From positions 28,003,276 through 28,067,275 of the forward strand of contig NW_027467782.1 of the NCBI RefSeq assembly GCF_004210375.1: a stretch of 64,000 bases of DNA. Reading direction: 5' to 3'. The first letter of the stretch is position 1, and each line of letters starts with the position of its first letter. Source of the stretch: Tachypleus tridentatus. Taxonomy: Eukaryota > Arthropoda > Merostomata > Xiphosura > Limulidae. Of this stretch, positions 35,801-47,639 are shown piece by piece. The notes below the pieces were generated by a model that was given only the letters and a program-made list of their open reading frames with translations, was not told the origin of the DNA and ran no database searches. A program made the position numbers and the translations under genes.

Positions 35801-36510
35801 AGAATGGAAGATATCACTGGATATTTTTGAAGTAATTGTTTTAATGTCTAATTACATGGAGAATGGTACATATTGTGGATATCTTGAAGTAATTGTTTTA
35901 ATGTCTAATTACATGGAGAATGGTACATATCATTGTGGATATCTTTGAAGTAATTGTTTTAATGTCTAATTACATGGAGAATGGTACATATCATTGTGGA
36001 TATTTTTGAAGTAATTGTTTTAATGTCTAATTACATGGAGAATGGTACATATCATTGTGGATATCTTTGAAGTAATTGTTTTAATGTCTAATTACATGGA
36101 GAATGGTACATATCATTGTGGATATTTTTGAAGTAATTGTTTTAATGTCTAATTACATGGAGAATGGTACATATCATTGTGGATATCTTTGAAGTAATTG
36201 TTTTATGTCTAAAACGTTACATGGAGAACGAGTACAAATCATTTACATGGAAGATCTTTGAAGTAATTGTTTTAATGTTCTTACATCAGAAAGGTTCATA
36301 TCATTGTGGATATCTTTGAAGTAATTGTTTTAATGTCTAATTACATGGAGAATGGTACATATCATTGTGGATATCTTTGAAGTAATTGTTTTAATGTCTA
36401 ATTACAAGGAGAAAGGCACATATCATTGTGGATATCTTGAAGTAATTGTTTTCATGTGTAGTTACATGATGAATAATATTTACCATTGTGGATTTCTTCA
36501 GGTAGTTGTT
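32866..36510. repeat. 61-bp minisatellite array A, nearly 60 units
   Basis: Units built from GGTACATATCATTGTGG, ATATCTTTGAAGTAATTG and TTTTAATGTCTAATTACATG run head to tail for 3.6 kb. Variants (ATATTTTTGAAG, GCGGATATC, ATGTATTGTCGATATC) recur in blocks. A block at about 34200-34790 reappears about 847 bases later (35050-35640), showing a higher-order duplication. The array is broken by a MITE piece at 35662 and a garbled stretch at 36208-36300. Open frames across it are by-products of the repeat. Confidence 0.95.
35662..35750. mobile_element. MITE fragment inside the minisatellite
   Basis: GCAAAAACGTCTCC, then GAACAACGTTTCGACC and TTCTTCGGTCATCATCAGG interrupt the 61-bp units. They belong to the foldback family seen at 23300, here with a centre close to GACGATGACCGAAGAAGG read in reverse. 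Confidence 0.7.
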
Positions 36511-36951
36511 CCCCTCATTCTGGATTCCTGTGATTTGTGAGGGGACCTCCCAGGGGAGGTTCTGTTCTTTTAGTTTACCTCTTTTGGGATCTAAAGATCC
36601 ACCAACATGTGTGTTGTGCATGGTGACCCATGAAGAGGAGGAGAAGATCCTGATGGTTGAGGGGTCCAACCTTAACATACCACTGTGGCCTTGAATTTCT
36701 GTAGATGGGCAATCCCTGGGTTGCTCCCCTTGGGTCAGTTGGCTGGTTTACTTGGCCTAGGGTTAACCAAGTACCAGTGTTGGATGTTCTCAGCAGGTGT
36801 TGTGGACATTGTACCTGATGCTGGTGTTTGGGTATAGTGCTCATGAAACCCTGGTGTTGCTGCAGTGTTCTTGTTTGGCATTGTAATGCATCCACTCATA
36901 GGGCTTTATGGTGGGTGGGGACAGTGGACACCGAAAAATTCTTTTTTTATT

Positions 36952-38190
36952 ATGGACCATCCAAATAAAAAGTTAACCAAAATAGTGAAAAACAGTTTAT
37001 GAGTAAACAATCACATTTTGAAGATTCTGAGCAGCAATCTTTAACATTTGTAACTTCTGTACCTTCTTTTATTATACTACATTTTCTTTCAGACAAACCT
37101 TTAGGGCAAATGTCTCCCTTTTTCATTCAGAAGGGACCAGAAGGTCTCACTGGCTCTCCAAAGTTGGTCAGAAGGATTCGCTCTTGTGACATATTGGTAG
37201 AAATATCCACATCTCGAGCACAGTGAATTCCTTTTACATTCCAAGGCAATATACCTATTGAGGTTATGCCTCATTCAACTTTGAATTCGTAACAAGAAGT
37301 TTTTGTTGATAAAAGGAGTTGAAGAACATCCTGAGTCAGAGATTCCCACTGGTTTCTCCCACCACAAGGAGTTTCTTCAGTAAGGTGTATCTCCACTCCC
37401 AAAGATGGAATTATGATGCCGATCAATGTCCTCATTTTAACATTTACATCACAGCATCCACCTGCTACCAACAAGGCAGGTTATTTTAACTGCAAGGTAC
37501 GGCCATACATTCCAAACCCTCTCGGATAGTTCCAGTGTCAGCCATTTGATCACTGGAGACATCATGTCTTGGTTCCTTTACATGTGCTCGTTGCAGTGGC
37601 AAGGATTATGGTGTCTATGAGTATGAAACAGACCCTTGTTGCATCACTTGCAATGGCTCTCACCCATCTTACTTTTATTCTTGCCCTAAATGGTTGGAAG
37701 GAATAAAAGGTACAGTGTTTAAAGACGATTCAAAATATTACTTGCCCTGAGGCTTGAAAATTGCTATCTACCACTTTATGTTGGACTTATGCTGATGCAC
37801 TTCATTCCACTACTACAGTGGGAGTACAGACAGATCTCTCTGTACCTCCAAAAGAATCATTCTCAAAACAAACAGAAAGTCTTCTGACATCCATGGTTAA
37901 AAAAGTTAATGAATCAATGTCAACACCCATCTTTGTCTCTAACATTAATTTCAGCAAACCCCAATATCTGCTTCCTTTGGTTTTGGTTACACTTTCTTCT
38001 CCTTTCCCAAGGTGCAAAATGATCATTTGTTTGCACCCTAAGTCACTGGAATCCTCTTCTAACAACAAAGACTTGCCCAATCAACCCAGGGTAGGATCCA
38101 TTGAGGTTGGTAAACCTCCCTCGAATAAAGACAATAAAGAAATAAAACATGGTCTGCACCCAATTTGCCTACACGTAAATAAAAGTAGCC
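36952..38190 (+). pseudogene. LINE ORF1 (nucleic-acid-binding protein), copy A
   Basis: It starts at ATG in MDHPNKK. Early part: SDKPLGQMSPFFIQKGPEGL then SPKLVRRIRSCDILVEIS, the conserved RRM-like segment of I/Jockey ORF1 proteins. Zinc-knuckle cysteines follow at about 37580-37680 (CSRCSGKDYG, then CCITCNGSHP and SCPKW). The C-terminal part is open from 37761 to 38228 (GVQTDLSVPP). A stop at 37224 (after STSRAQ), shifts around 37300-37500 and a stop at 37748 interrupt it. Confidence 0.78.
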
Positions 38191-41100
38191 ACCTTGATAC
38201 AATGGAACTGTTGAAGTTTACATTCTAATCTGGGTGACATCAAAACACTTATTTCTTTCTACCATCCTGTATGTCTTTCCTTACAGGAAATCTTTCTGAA
38301 ACTTGCTGATACAATCACCTTTCAGCAGTTTTCTTTGTACAGAAATGACAGGCTGTGTGATGGACAAGTGCATGGAGGGGTAGCACTGTTGGTTGATCAG
38401 CATGTGCTTACCCTGTCTTTGTTACTCAACACACCCTTGAGGCTGTAGCCATTTGTGTTTCTTTGTGTCGTACCATCACTGTTTGTTCTCTCTACCTGTT
38501 GACTAGAGAGACCTATGATCAATCAGACCTTGATGCTCTCATTAAACAGTTGCCATCTCCATTTTAATGCTGGGGGCTTTAATGGAAATCGTCCCTCTGA
38601 GGAAGTGCTGATATTGATGGGAGGGTCACCCATAGAGTGTATGCTCTCAGATCACAACTTTTCTCTCTTCAATAGTGGTTCTTATACTTATTTTCATGCA
38701 TCTAGTCAGTTCTTTACTGCTTTTGATCTCTCCATTTACTCCCCTTCACTATTCTCCCACTTTTCGTGGAGGGTTGACAATAACCCATGCAGCAGTGATA
38801 ATTTTTCTACAATTTTGAGAGAGACTGGCTGTGGTCAATGCCACCCAACCCATGTGCACCAATGGAAAAAGGATCAAGCAAACTTGCTCTCTTTCACTGT
38901 TCTTACAGAACTTGATCCTGCCATCATCTGTATGCCATCAATAGACGACTGTGTGACAGCAATAACTGACTGTATTGTACAGAAAGCTGCTCAAAGTATT
39001 CCTGAAGCCTTGACATGTTTTCCACAATATCATCATCTGTGGTGGAATCTTGCCTGCCACATGGCACAGAAGACTCAAAAATGGACGTGGGATACTTTTC
39101 ATAGGTATCCCACATTCTCGAATCGCATCGCTTTCCAACAGGCCCTGCACATGCTTGGTGGGTAATATGTCAAAGCCAGAAGGACTCTTGGATTAAGTTC
39201 ACAATCAACATATCACCAGTTGGGCAGAGTGATTACTTCTTTCCTTTGAGCTGATTGTCTCTGTGACTATAATCGTCCCCTTACACTGGCTCTTCATCAG
39301 TCTGTCAGTACATTCGGTTGGACCTGATGATGTGCTCTATGAAATGCTGTGCTATCTCTCTCCTGCTTCTCTTGCTGTTTTTCTGATTGTTTTCAACCAG
39401 ATGTGGCAGGAGAATGTTTTCCTGATGCCTGGCACTGAGCTATATTCCTATCTTTCTCTAAGCCTGGGAAGGATCCGAAGATTCCTTCAAACTACCATCC
39501 AATTGCTTTGATGAAATGTCTCTGTAACACCTTAGAGAGGATAGTTAAAGCTCGTCTTGTTTGGTTCCTTGAAGACAATAACCTCCTTTCGCCCACCCAG
39601 TGTGTGTTCTAACGACAGTGCTCCACCATGGACCACTTGATTCGACCTGAAACATTAATCAGAGAAGCTTTTCTCAAATGACAAAATCTTGTATCAATAT
39701 TCTTTGATATTGAGAAGGCTTGTGACACAACATGGAGGTATGGCATTTCGCTAGACCTCCATATATATGGGTTACTTAGCCATTTACCCATGTTTATTAA
39801 AAAATTTTTAATGGACAGGTGATTCCAAGTTCATGTGGGTTCAACACATTCCAGTTTTTATCTACAGGAACTTGGAGTTCTTCAGGGCTGTGTTTTGAGT
39901 GACACATTTTTCAGTATAAAGATTAATGCCATCACTGAACTACTCCCTCTTACTGTTGCATACGGTCTCTTTGTCAATGACTTTCACATTTCATGTCAAT
40001 CATCAAACATGCAGTATATTGAGCGACAGCTACAAACTGCCCTCAATTGTTTTCTGAAGTGAATCACTGCAAACAGTTTTAATTCTCTCTCTCTAAAACT
40101 GTTTGTATGCACTTTTGCCACCAATGGGGTATTCACCCTGATCCTGAACTCAATATTGGTGAAGTTGTGCTTACTGTGGTCCCTGAAACAAAGTTCTTTG
40201 GGCTTATCTTTGACTGTAAGCTAAGCTTCATACCACACATCAAACAGCTACAGGTCAAATGTACAAGAGCACTGAACATCCTCCATGTCCACTCTTTCAC
40301 ATCTTGGGAAGTGGATCAATGTTCTTTGCTAAAGATATATCAGGCTATTACTTGTTCAAAACTGGAGTATGGATCACTGGTCTATGGCTCTGCCAGCACC
40401 TTGGCCTTCAAGATCATCATCAGGGACTTCAGCTCTGCACCAGGGCTTTCAGCACTTCCCTGTTCATAGCTTATACGTAGAATCTCATGAACCTTCTTTG
40501 CACCTCTGCCGTTTGCAACTGTCTTTACTGTATTCTTCAAAACTTCAGTCCTTACCATAACATTCCACCTGGGATTATGTTTTCCTTCCTCAGTGGGCCA
40601 TGCTTTTGTAAAACAGACAGTCAGCCATTGCTCCTTTTGGCCTTTGTATCCAAGTACAGTTGGATGAATTGGGTCTATCCTTGATAACATTTGCTGTATC
40701 CACTGGTCAGCTCATCCTACCATGGCTTATTACAGTCCCAAGATGTAACCTTTCTTTAAGTCATCTGAGAAAAGCAGACACTCCTGATTGGAAATACTGT
40801 ATGTTATTTGCAGAACATCTTTCAAACCACCCTTCCATTCCAGATGGTTCAAAATCAGGTGACTCTGTGGGCTCAGCCATGGTTTGGTGGTTGTGCACAG
40901 AATCCTCTCTACAGTTTCTGTGTTCACTGCTGAACTGTATGTCATTTCTCTTGTCCTGTATCACACAGAAGCTAAGCAGTACTCAAATTGTACTATTTAT
41001 ACTGACTCGCTTAGTTCTCTACTGGTCCTTGAATTGTTTCATCTTAGTTCTTACTGATATTCAAAATCGACTGGCCCATTTCTCTTTAACATCTACTTCT

Positions 41101-41640
41101 GTCCAGTGTTTCTAGATACTGGGCCACATTGGTATTTGCAGGAACGAGCTTGGTGACACTGCAGATAAATCTGTCTGCTCTGGCTCTATCACTGCTGTTT
41201 CTGTTCCATACGTGGACTATGGTCCTGTATTCAAGGCTCAGCTTCATGCCAGTTAGCAGTCGACTTGGAGTGAGCAACGTGAAAACAAGCTTTTCTAAAT
41301 AAAACGTGCTATTGGACTTTGGCTATCTTGCTTTCTTAAGGACCAAAAAATGGAAAGAGGAAAATGTCCTAACTAGACTACACATTGGTCACAGTTTTTT
41401 AATTCATCGTTTTCTTTTATCTGGGACTGATGAACCAATGTATTGTCTGTTACATTAAGCCACATTTTACTGTTTCGGTGTCATTACGACTTAATTATGG
41501 CACCATTTTAAACATGTTTTGTCCCAAGGTTTATTTGTTAGACATTGTTATTGGCAATGGTGACATTGTCCACCTTTGAAATGTTTTTAGTTGTTTAAAG
41601 TCTATTAATCTTTTTAATGCTATTTAAGTTTGTTTGTTTT
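38191..41640 (+). pseudogene. LINE ORF2 (endonuclease, reverse transcriptase, RNase H), copy A
   Basis: Domains in order: APE endonuclease (about 38285-38830; LKLADTITFQQFSLYRND, GGFNGN, SDHNFSLFN), reverse transcriptase (about 39320-40090; FFDIEKACDTTW, QELGVLQGCVLSD, GLFVNDFHIS) and RNase H (about 40820-41200; DGSKSGDSVGSA, YTDSLSSLL). The catalytic YVDD box reads FVND (Asn at 39976-39978), and the endonuclease SDH near the end reads SDN (38800-38802). At least eight stops or shifts break it; examples are TAA near 39612, TGA near 39678 and TGA at 40060. Confidence 0.82.
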
Positions 41641-42074
41641 TTACTTTATATATTTGACATTTTTTTGATGTGATTCACTTTTAAGAATCAAAGTACATCT
41701 AGTTCGATCTAAAATTAGAAAATGGCCATAACATCCAATAACTTGAAACCAGGAATGGAAAGACCAACTTCAGGTGACTGATGCTACTTTTTTAACTACC
41801 TGTTGGTCATTCTGGCAAGTTATGATAATTATAATTATGCTGTAAAAAGTCCTTCACAACTTGTATTACTGTAGTTTTTTTTTTCTTACTGCTGTAGACT
41901 AGATGTAAAAGTTGGATTTAATGCTATTTGTGTTTTTAATTCAAAAATGTAACTTTGTTTTGCTTTATTTTAATTTCCTTTAATGAATTTTAATAATTTT
42001 ACTTTACTTTTAACTTTTAACCAGATGTTTGGTGCACATAGCCTGGTTGCTAGAACACCAAATCAACCAGCCAT

Positions 42075-42140
42075 CCATGTAATTGTTTCCATGTCTAGTT
42101 GCATGGAAATGTTACATTATATTTGGGGGTATCATCATAT
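42075..42140 (+). repeat. Stranded 61-bp unit on the far side of LINE copy A
   Basis: GTAATTGTTTCCATGTCTAG, TTGCATGGAAATG and TTACATTATATTTGGGGG follow the order of a minisatellite unit (GTAATTGTTTTAATGTCTAA, TTGCATGGATAATGG, TACATATCATTGTGG). It shows that the LINE landed within the array or at its edge. Confidence 0.72.
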
Positions 42141-42404
42141 CATCAGATATTATTCTTTTATCTTAGTAACAGTGAATTAGAAGTATGTTTTTTATTATGC
42201 TGCTTTCAGCTGTGTTTTCTTTTTCATGCTAAAAAATGTTTAAATGGTTTAGAAAGATATTTAACATGATTCTCTATCTCAGTTGTGTTTTTCTTTTGTT
42301 AGTTTACTTTTTATATATATATATACTAGTTTTTCTGTATTCGTCAGACACTGAAATGTAGTTTGTTAAGATTTTAGGGAGTATGTGTTTGTTTTTTCTT
42401 CCAG

Positions 42405-42544
42405 ACTACACATGTTGACAGATATGGAGAAAGCAGTCTAAGTTTTTACAGGTCTCTGCCCTTCATTTCAAGGAAGCTACTCCTCAGTCAGTAGATTGAA
42501 CTCCACTCTTAGAAGAGTGAAGAGGAAGAAGAAAATTGGTTCAA
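42405..42544 (+). pseudogene. ATR: ATR remnant, exon e11, first copy, with stops and a shift
   Basis: It begins after TTCTTCCAG with LHMLTDMEKAV, the counterpart of human RLHMLCELEHSIKPLF, and ends at a GTATGT donor with RRKLVQ, the counterpart of RLEMTQ. In-frame stops occur at 42439-42441 (TAA) and, in the downstream frame, at 42497-42499 (TGA). This copy also has one extra T in the run at about 42443-42447, and a TGA at 42518-42520 where the second copy has TGG for a family-conserved Trp. It is more damaged than its duplicate at 59445. Confidence 0.75.
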
Positions 42545-43336
42545 GTATGTGTTTCAGGTTTTACTTTTATTGCAAATAGAATATATAAAACTGCAGTCTC
42601 AAAAGCTAGGAATGATTTTTTTATCTAATGATATTGATAATTTAACTTATAGTTTGTATACATTACTGATTATTTCTTTAAAGCTTTAAAGATACCAAAT
42701 GAGATGTGAAGAGAAAAATAGAAAGCACTTATCATTCTTGTTTTAAAAAAAAAGTGTCTCATTATATATCGGGAGCAACTACTCTAATGATAAGAACTTC
42801 AACATTTATATCTTTGATATTGTACATTTTTTAGGTACGAGAACACATTTCTGAGTTTAAAAACATAAATTGTTTAAAGCAGATTATACAATATAAATAA
42901 TAAAGAATCATTTAATGATCATATACACAAACGTTTTAAAATAATTAGTATACTAATAATCAAAGTCTACATTAAAACAAAGATTAAAATTTTATTAATC
43001 TAACCTTGAACAGGCACTTATAGTTCTGTTTGTCTCTCTAGAAATAATTAAAAGTAATATAGAAATGAAATTTACTGAAATACCATGACCCAAACTTAAA
43101 GATATACCATTTTAATTATAACAACTGTTTCATTGGTTTTCATATAATATTTGTCTATTTTTACTTAATTCTTTATTTTAAAGGCTAAAATTTAGATGAA
43201 TTATATTTTATGATTATAAATGTTTGTTAATTGTATTTAACTTCCCTTTAAACAGTACCTAGTAGAGGAGATCTTGAATTAGAAATAATATTTTGTATTC
43301 ATGAGTGTTTTTTTTTTTTTTTTCTTTGTTTTACAG
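42545..43336. other. Unassigned intron between e11 and e12, first copy
   Basis: AT-rich; nothing recognised. The same holds for the duplicate at 59584-60373 and for 42141-42404. Confidence 0.45.
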
Positions 43337-43478
43337 TCCTCACTTCATTATCAGGAACCTCTTCTTAATCTGTACCGGTTCTCCTTACAATAGCCAAGAA
43401 CCACATTCCTGAGCAGACCAAAAAGATTGATTACGAAATCGTAACTTGCTGGTTACAAAGTGCAAAACTTGCCAGAAA
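43337..43478 (+). pseudogene. ATR: ATR remnant, exon e12, first copy (CWLQSAKLARK landmark)
   Basis: The acceptor is TTTTACAG and the donor GTAGGT. It reads SSLHYQEPLLNLYR, then after a one-base loss VLLTIAKNHIPEQ and IDYEIVTCWLQSAKLAR. Human has NSYRAKEPILALRRALL...ECWLQSARVARK. The shift is at 43377-43378, where this copy has CCGG and the second copy CCGGG. It exits in phase 2 into e13. Confidence 0.86.
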
Positions 43479-45676
43479 GTAGGTTTTATTACACTGCAAA
43501 TAAATTCTTGTAATCACCTCATCTGTACTGTTCCTTTAACTTTTCAGTCAATTATTAATCTGATCTATTCTTTCATTAATATCATATAGTAACATACATT
43601 TCTCTGAAATGTGTATGGAGTATTTCAGAGGCATCAGACCTGAGGTGTTGTAACATCCCCACTTTTACATATTTTACATGCATAGCAACTGTAAATTATT
43701 ATATCAATTTTCTGGTGAGGACATGCCCTAAATCTTTACAGACTTAGCTGACTTTGACAGCAGGGGGAAACACTTTTAGCAGCTTCTTATACTTTAAATT
43801 CCTCGTTGTACATTTTGCGTGTCTAGTCAAGCACTCCACCTATTTCTCTCCTTCCTGCACCACTAATACTGAAGATATCACATTGATAAGTTCCTAAACC
43901 TGTCAGTGCATGCATGTAGAAGTTATTACTCATTTCTAATTCTTTGTAAGACATTATTGAGCTTTTATGTACATTCTCACAGAGAGAATATTATATAATG
44001 TGTTTATGGGGTATCATTTTCTTCTAACACTTTGTTCACATTAACAGAATCATTAATGTTTATTAAAATATTTTAATTTATAATCACAGTAAAGTTATAT
44101 ATTAGTCTCACAATTTATACAAGTAGCACACCTTGGTTGTAAGCTTCTGATGAAAATTTAAACTAAATGCAGTTTTAAAAAAAACAAATTCGTAATCCAG
44201 TTTACTGAGTTAAGTTGGGGGAGTATTTCTCATCAAAATCTGACTTTTTGATTCTGTTGTTAGTGTCACATAGTAAAATGTTAAAGAAATAATTTATGAT
44301 CCATGATGGTGAGAAAACCTGCTACATAGAGTTTTTCTCTGCCCATACCAGCCGTTTTTACATATATATTTTAATTATGCATTGTCACTTTAGCCTAAAA
44401 TTATGTCAAGTTAAAAGACATGTATTATTTGTAACCCAGTTATAAGTTTTGAAAGAAAACTTCATATTTAAAATGATTCTATCTTCATAGGTAAGGTCCA
44501 TAAGTTTTATACAGGAATGATCAAACAAAAGAGGACATTACAAACCAAATCATACTGTTTCAAAAATAATTTTGTTTACCATCTGGCATTGCTTTTATTT
44601 CTCTTTTTGTCAACAGTATGATAATGGAGATTTAAATGTGTGCCATTACTCAGAATATTGTAAGAACCATTGAACTTTGTCTAGAATAGATTATTTATGA
44701 AGTAGCTTAATTTTTAGGGATTAGCTTGATACCAGAGTAGCAAAATGTCCAAAATCGTGAGGGTACAGACCTCAAACTTTACAGAAATATGGAGGCCTAC
44801 TGATGGATGTAATGAAACTAAAGCTTGTTTCAGTTGATCTGATAGATATTTGATTATGTTCTTCTATCTCACATTTTCTGTACATAAGTGAATAAATACA
44901 ACATACATGTTTCAGGGGACTGTAAGTCCGGCATAAGAGGTGATGAGGATAACATTTTGTATGTGTGGATTGATATGGTTCTTGTGCAGAACTGGGTTTG
45001 AATATGAAAATGATATTGTATTGATAATTTGACAATTACCCCACTAGCAGTTTTCTGAACTTTAAGGTGGAATTATTCTGTGGCATGGTGGGCTTTTATA
45101 ATAGATTACTTTTACCAGTTACTGTGTATCTCTTATATTTCTGAATTCTAGTGTTTTTTTAGTCTTGATGTTTCTACAGCATATTGGAATCCACAGAAGA
45201 TGCTGTATATGATCTCTCTCTGTTAGGTGATTTGATGCAAATTAATTACAGTTGTTTTTTGGCTTCTAAATGCTTTTCTGACTTAATATTGTGTACATAT
45301 CCTGTATATGTGTTTTAGAGAAATCTCTGACATATAGTTTTCTTCTTAGAGTAATGCTAAAATAATAGGACTTGAACCCCATATAACAAAAGGTAATACA
45401 AATAAATGTATACATCTGGTTACTACTGATATCATACATAATCTACCTAGGATATCAATCAATCTAAACTTGTATACCCCTATTAAAAATATTCAAACAC
45501 AGAGAATGAGTCAATGATTTTGTTGGAGTGCTGCAGCTCATGTTGCCACATAGTTGTGTTCTGTCTTACGATTGTACATCTTGACAATATTCTGACAGCA
45601 CAGTCTCCATTACAGAAGGCTCTTTCATGCAACTGTCATGTAGAAATTACATCTGAAACTTGATAATTAGGTTTTT
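43479..45676. other. Unassigned intron between e12 and e13, first copy
   Basis: Mostly unrecognised. A MITE end of the 23300 family lies at 44318-44373 (CTGCCCATACCAGCCG, then TTTTTACATATATAT). The duplicate is 60517-62715. Confidence 0.5.
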
Positions 45677-45895
45677 CAGCTCGTAATCTACAGATTACAG
45701 GATTGAACCTCATTACTGAACATGTTTGCCCTCTCAGCTGTGGGAACATTATATATTGTGACAGTCTGTCCCACTATTCAGTCTGACAAAGGTTAGTGGT
45801 GGATGGTATTGACTAATTGCTTTCTATATAATTCATCACTCAAAATTAGAGAAGGCTAGTGCAGATGGCTCTTGTGTAGCTTTGCATAAACATTC
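45677..45895 (+). mobile_element. Old tRNA-derived SINE, first copy
   Basis: Same family as the SINE at 3530, with the internal part in normal order: CTCGTAATCTACAG, GGATTGAACCTC (B-box position), then GTTTGCCCTCTCAGCTGTGGG and TAGTGCAGATGGCTC. It is diverged and its start is unclear. Confidence 0.8.
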
Positions 45896-46481
45896 AACAA
45901 CGAGTCTCAGGACACCATGCTTTCTATAATTGATTTAATTTATGGGGACATTAGTTTCTCAGTGCTTGTTTTGGAAGTTTGTTAGCACAGGAATCTGTAA
46001 GTGCTGTATCTAGGTTTGTTTTTTTTATGATAATAAATGCTCTTTGTTTTAACTCGTGTATTTTTATAGCCACTTCAAGTTCTTGACATGCTTGAAGCTT
46101 TCATGTGTTCATCAACTAATCTTGTGCATATTAATAGCTTGTATTCAAGTTCACTGCTAAAGTCCAGAACTGGTACTAGATTTGAATCATTAGCATAAAT
46201 ATTATATTTGATAGTAATTCATCTGATAACTGTAGAATTAGTACCATACACTAAGTGAAGAATTTATTTAAGAATGAGTTGTAATTAAATTATCTCATTA
46301 GATTTAACTGTTATTAAAAACTAAGAAGTATCTGTGTAATAATTATATTGCATAATTATATTAATTATGTAATAATTAATTGCACTATTATATTGCATAC
46401 ATTATGATTAGAACCCATTAACTGTACAATGAATCATGTCCATTAATTTTCAGAATAGTATTTTCAACCTGTGTTTTTTAG

Positions 46482-46581
46482 AAGTGGTCATCAACAGAGG
46501 GCTTATAGTTGTCTGCTAGAAGCTTCAGTATTAAACATACCTGAGACATTTGTGGAAAAGTCTAAGTGGCACTGGAATAAA
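46482..46581 (+). pseudogene. ATR: ATR remnant, exon e13, first copy (FAT domain)
   Basis: This 100-nt exon after GTTTTTTAG reads SGHHQRAYSCLLEAS, then VLNIPETFVEKSKWHWNK, against human AGHHQTAYNALLNAGES...LYVERAKWLWSKG. It is intact, enters in phase 2 and leaves in phase 0 at GTAAAT. No further ATR exon was found between here and 53 kb. Confidence 0.87.
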
Positions 46582-47639
46582 GTAAATATAAATCTCAGTG
46601 GTAATATTTTTTGTAATTATTAAAGCAGATACTGTTCTTAGTTTGTAAAACTTTTGATGAAATTATTTAAAGTACCTCTTTTAATATTTTGAAATGCCAA
46701 AATTGTGAAATTGGAAGCTCCAGGATTTTGCTGTGATTTAAAATTTTTGAACTATTATGTTATAATGTAGTAAATTTGAAAATTATTAATTTATAAATGT
46801 CACTTTTTTTAAACTTTGAAACTGTTAAATTATGAACATTGTATGTTCTAAATGTATACATTTGAAGTACAAGATTCTGGAACTTAAAAGCATTAAGAAT
46901 TTAACCTTGAAGTGAAAAATTTTTATATTTGAGGCAGTAAAAATGTTTTCTCATCAAACACCATAACATTTGGTATTTCTAAACTGTAATATTTACTTTG
47001 AATCTGAGTTTTGTGAAGATTATAATGATGAATTTGTAATTAACAAAAATGTTACAGCAGTCTATTTATTTTGGCACTTTACTGGCAAATTTTAGTGTTT
47101 AGTTATAACAGTTTTCTGTCAACTTGCATTTTTTGAACTAATAGTAAATAAATAAATTTTATTTATGCATATGATTGTTATCTCAAATTAGAACCACATC
47201 AGTGCAGTATTAGTATCTTATACCTCTTAAAAAAGAAACAATTAGTTCAAATGTGAGTTGCATTACATCAAAAATAAAATTTCCAAAATATATTTATATC
47301 TTCTTACCTTACAGTTATTATTCAGCTGCTATGGTTTCTTTTCCTTTGTCCATCTAAGTATAGGTCTGATTTTTTTCTCCCTTGCTCCAGTGTTTTATTT
47401 CACCTTTAAATCTGTCTCATCACACTTTTCACCTACATCAATGTGATCTCTGTTTTAAAACTGTATATAAGCATTTTGTAACAGGTGCATGTAGTACAGT
47501 TGTTGAAGATATTTTATGCATTTTTTCAGGTTATATATTTGACTTTCGTGAAGTAAAAAAAAAAATTGTTTGGTATGTACGTTTACAGCTTGAATTCATG
47601 AATTAATGTATCCAGCATGGAAACAAATTAGGCCTCTCC
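46582..47639. other. Unassigned sequence after e13, first copy
   Basis: AT-rich. Small open frames at 47258-47606 have no known similarity. No ATR exon is seen. Confidence 0.45.

Larger units (their letters stand above)
36511..42074 (+). mobile_element. I/Jockey-group LINE, near full length, copy A
   Basis: A 5.56-kb non-LTR retrotransposon: 5' leader, ORF1 with zinc knuckles, ORF2 with endonuclease, reverse transcriptase and RNase H, then a T-rich 3' part ending near CACCAAATCAACC. It sits inside the 61-bp minisatellite: the left flank ends GGTAGTTGTT and the right flank resumes GTAATTGTTT, a likely short target duplication. Both ORFs carry several stops and frameshifts, and catalytic residues are changed. 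RNase H argues for the I group rather than strict Jockey. Confidence 0.88.
36300..46975 (+). repeat. Large direct duplication, first copy
   Basis: From the last minisatellite units to about 46975 the sequence is repeated in the same orientation from about 53340 to the right edge, at an offset of 17041 falling to 17038. The copies differ by occasional substitutions and many one-base homopolymer differences. The unit holds the array end, the LINE, e11-e13 and a SINE. The right limit of similarity cannot be seen because the window ends. Confidence 0.95.

Noticed and set aside
32866-36510. CRISPR-like array
   Set aside because: The units are contiguous 61-bp tandem repeats without unique spacers, in a eukaryotic intron.
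36352-36540. Open frame of 62 codons across the minisatellite (also 53393-53581)
   Set aside because: It follows from the 61-bp repeat and the LINE edge; three units make a frame cycle and no family signal is present.
37802-38080. Minus-strand open frame of 92 codons (also 54840-55118)
   Set aside because: It is the shadow of LINE ORF1 on the other strand.
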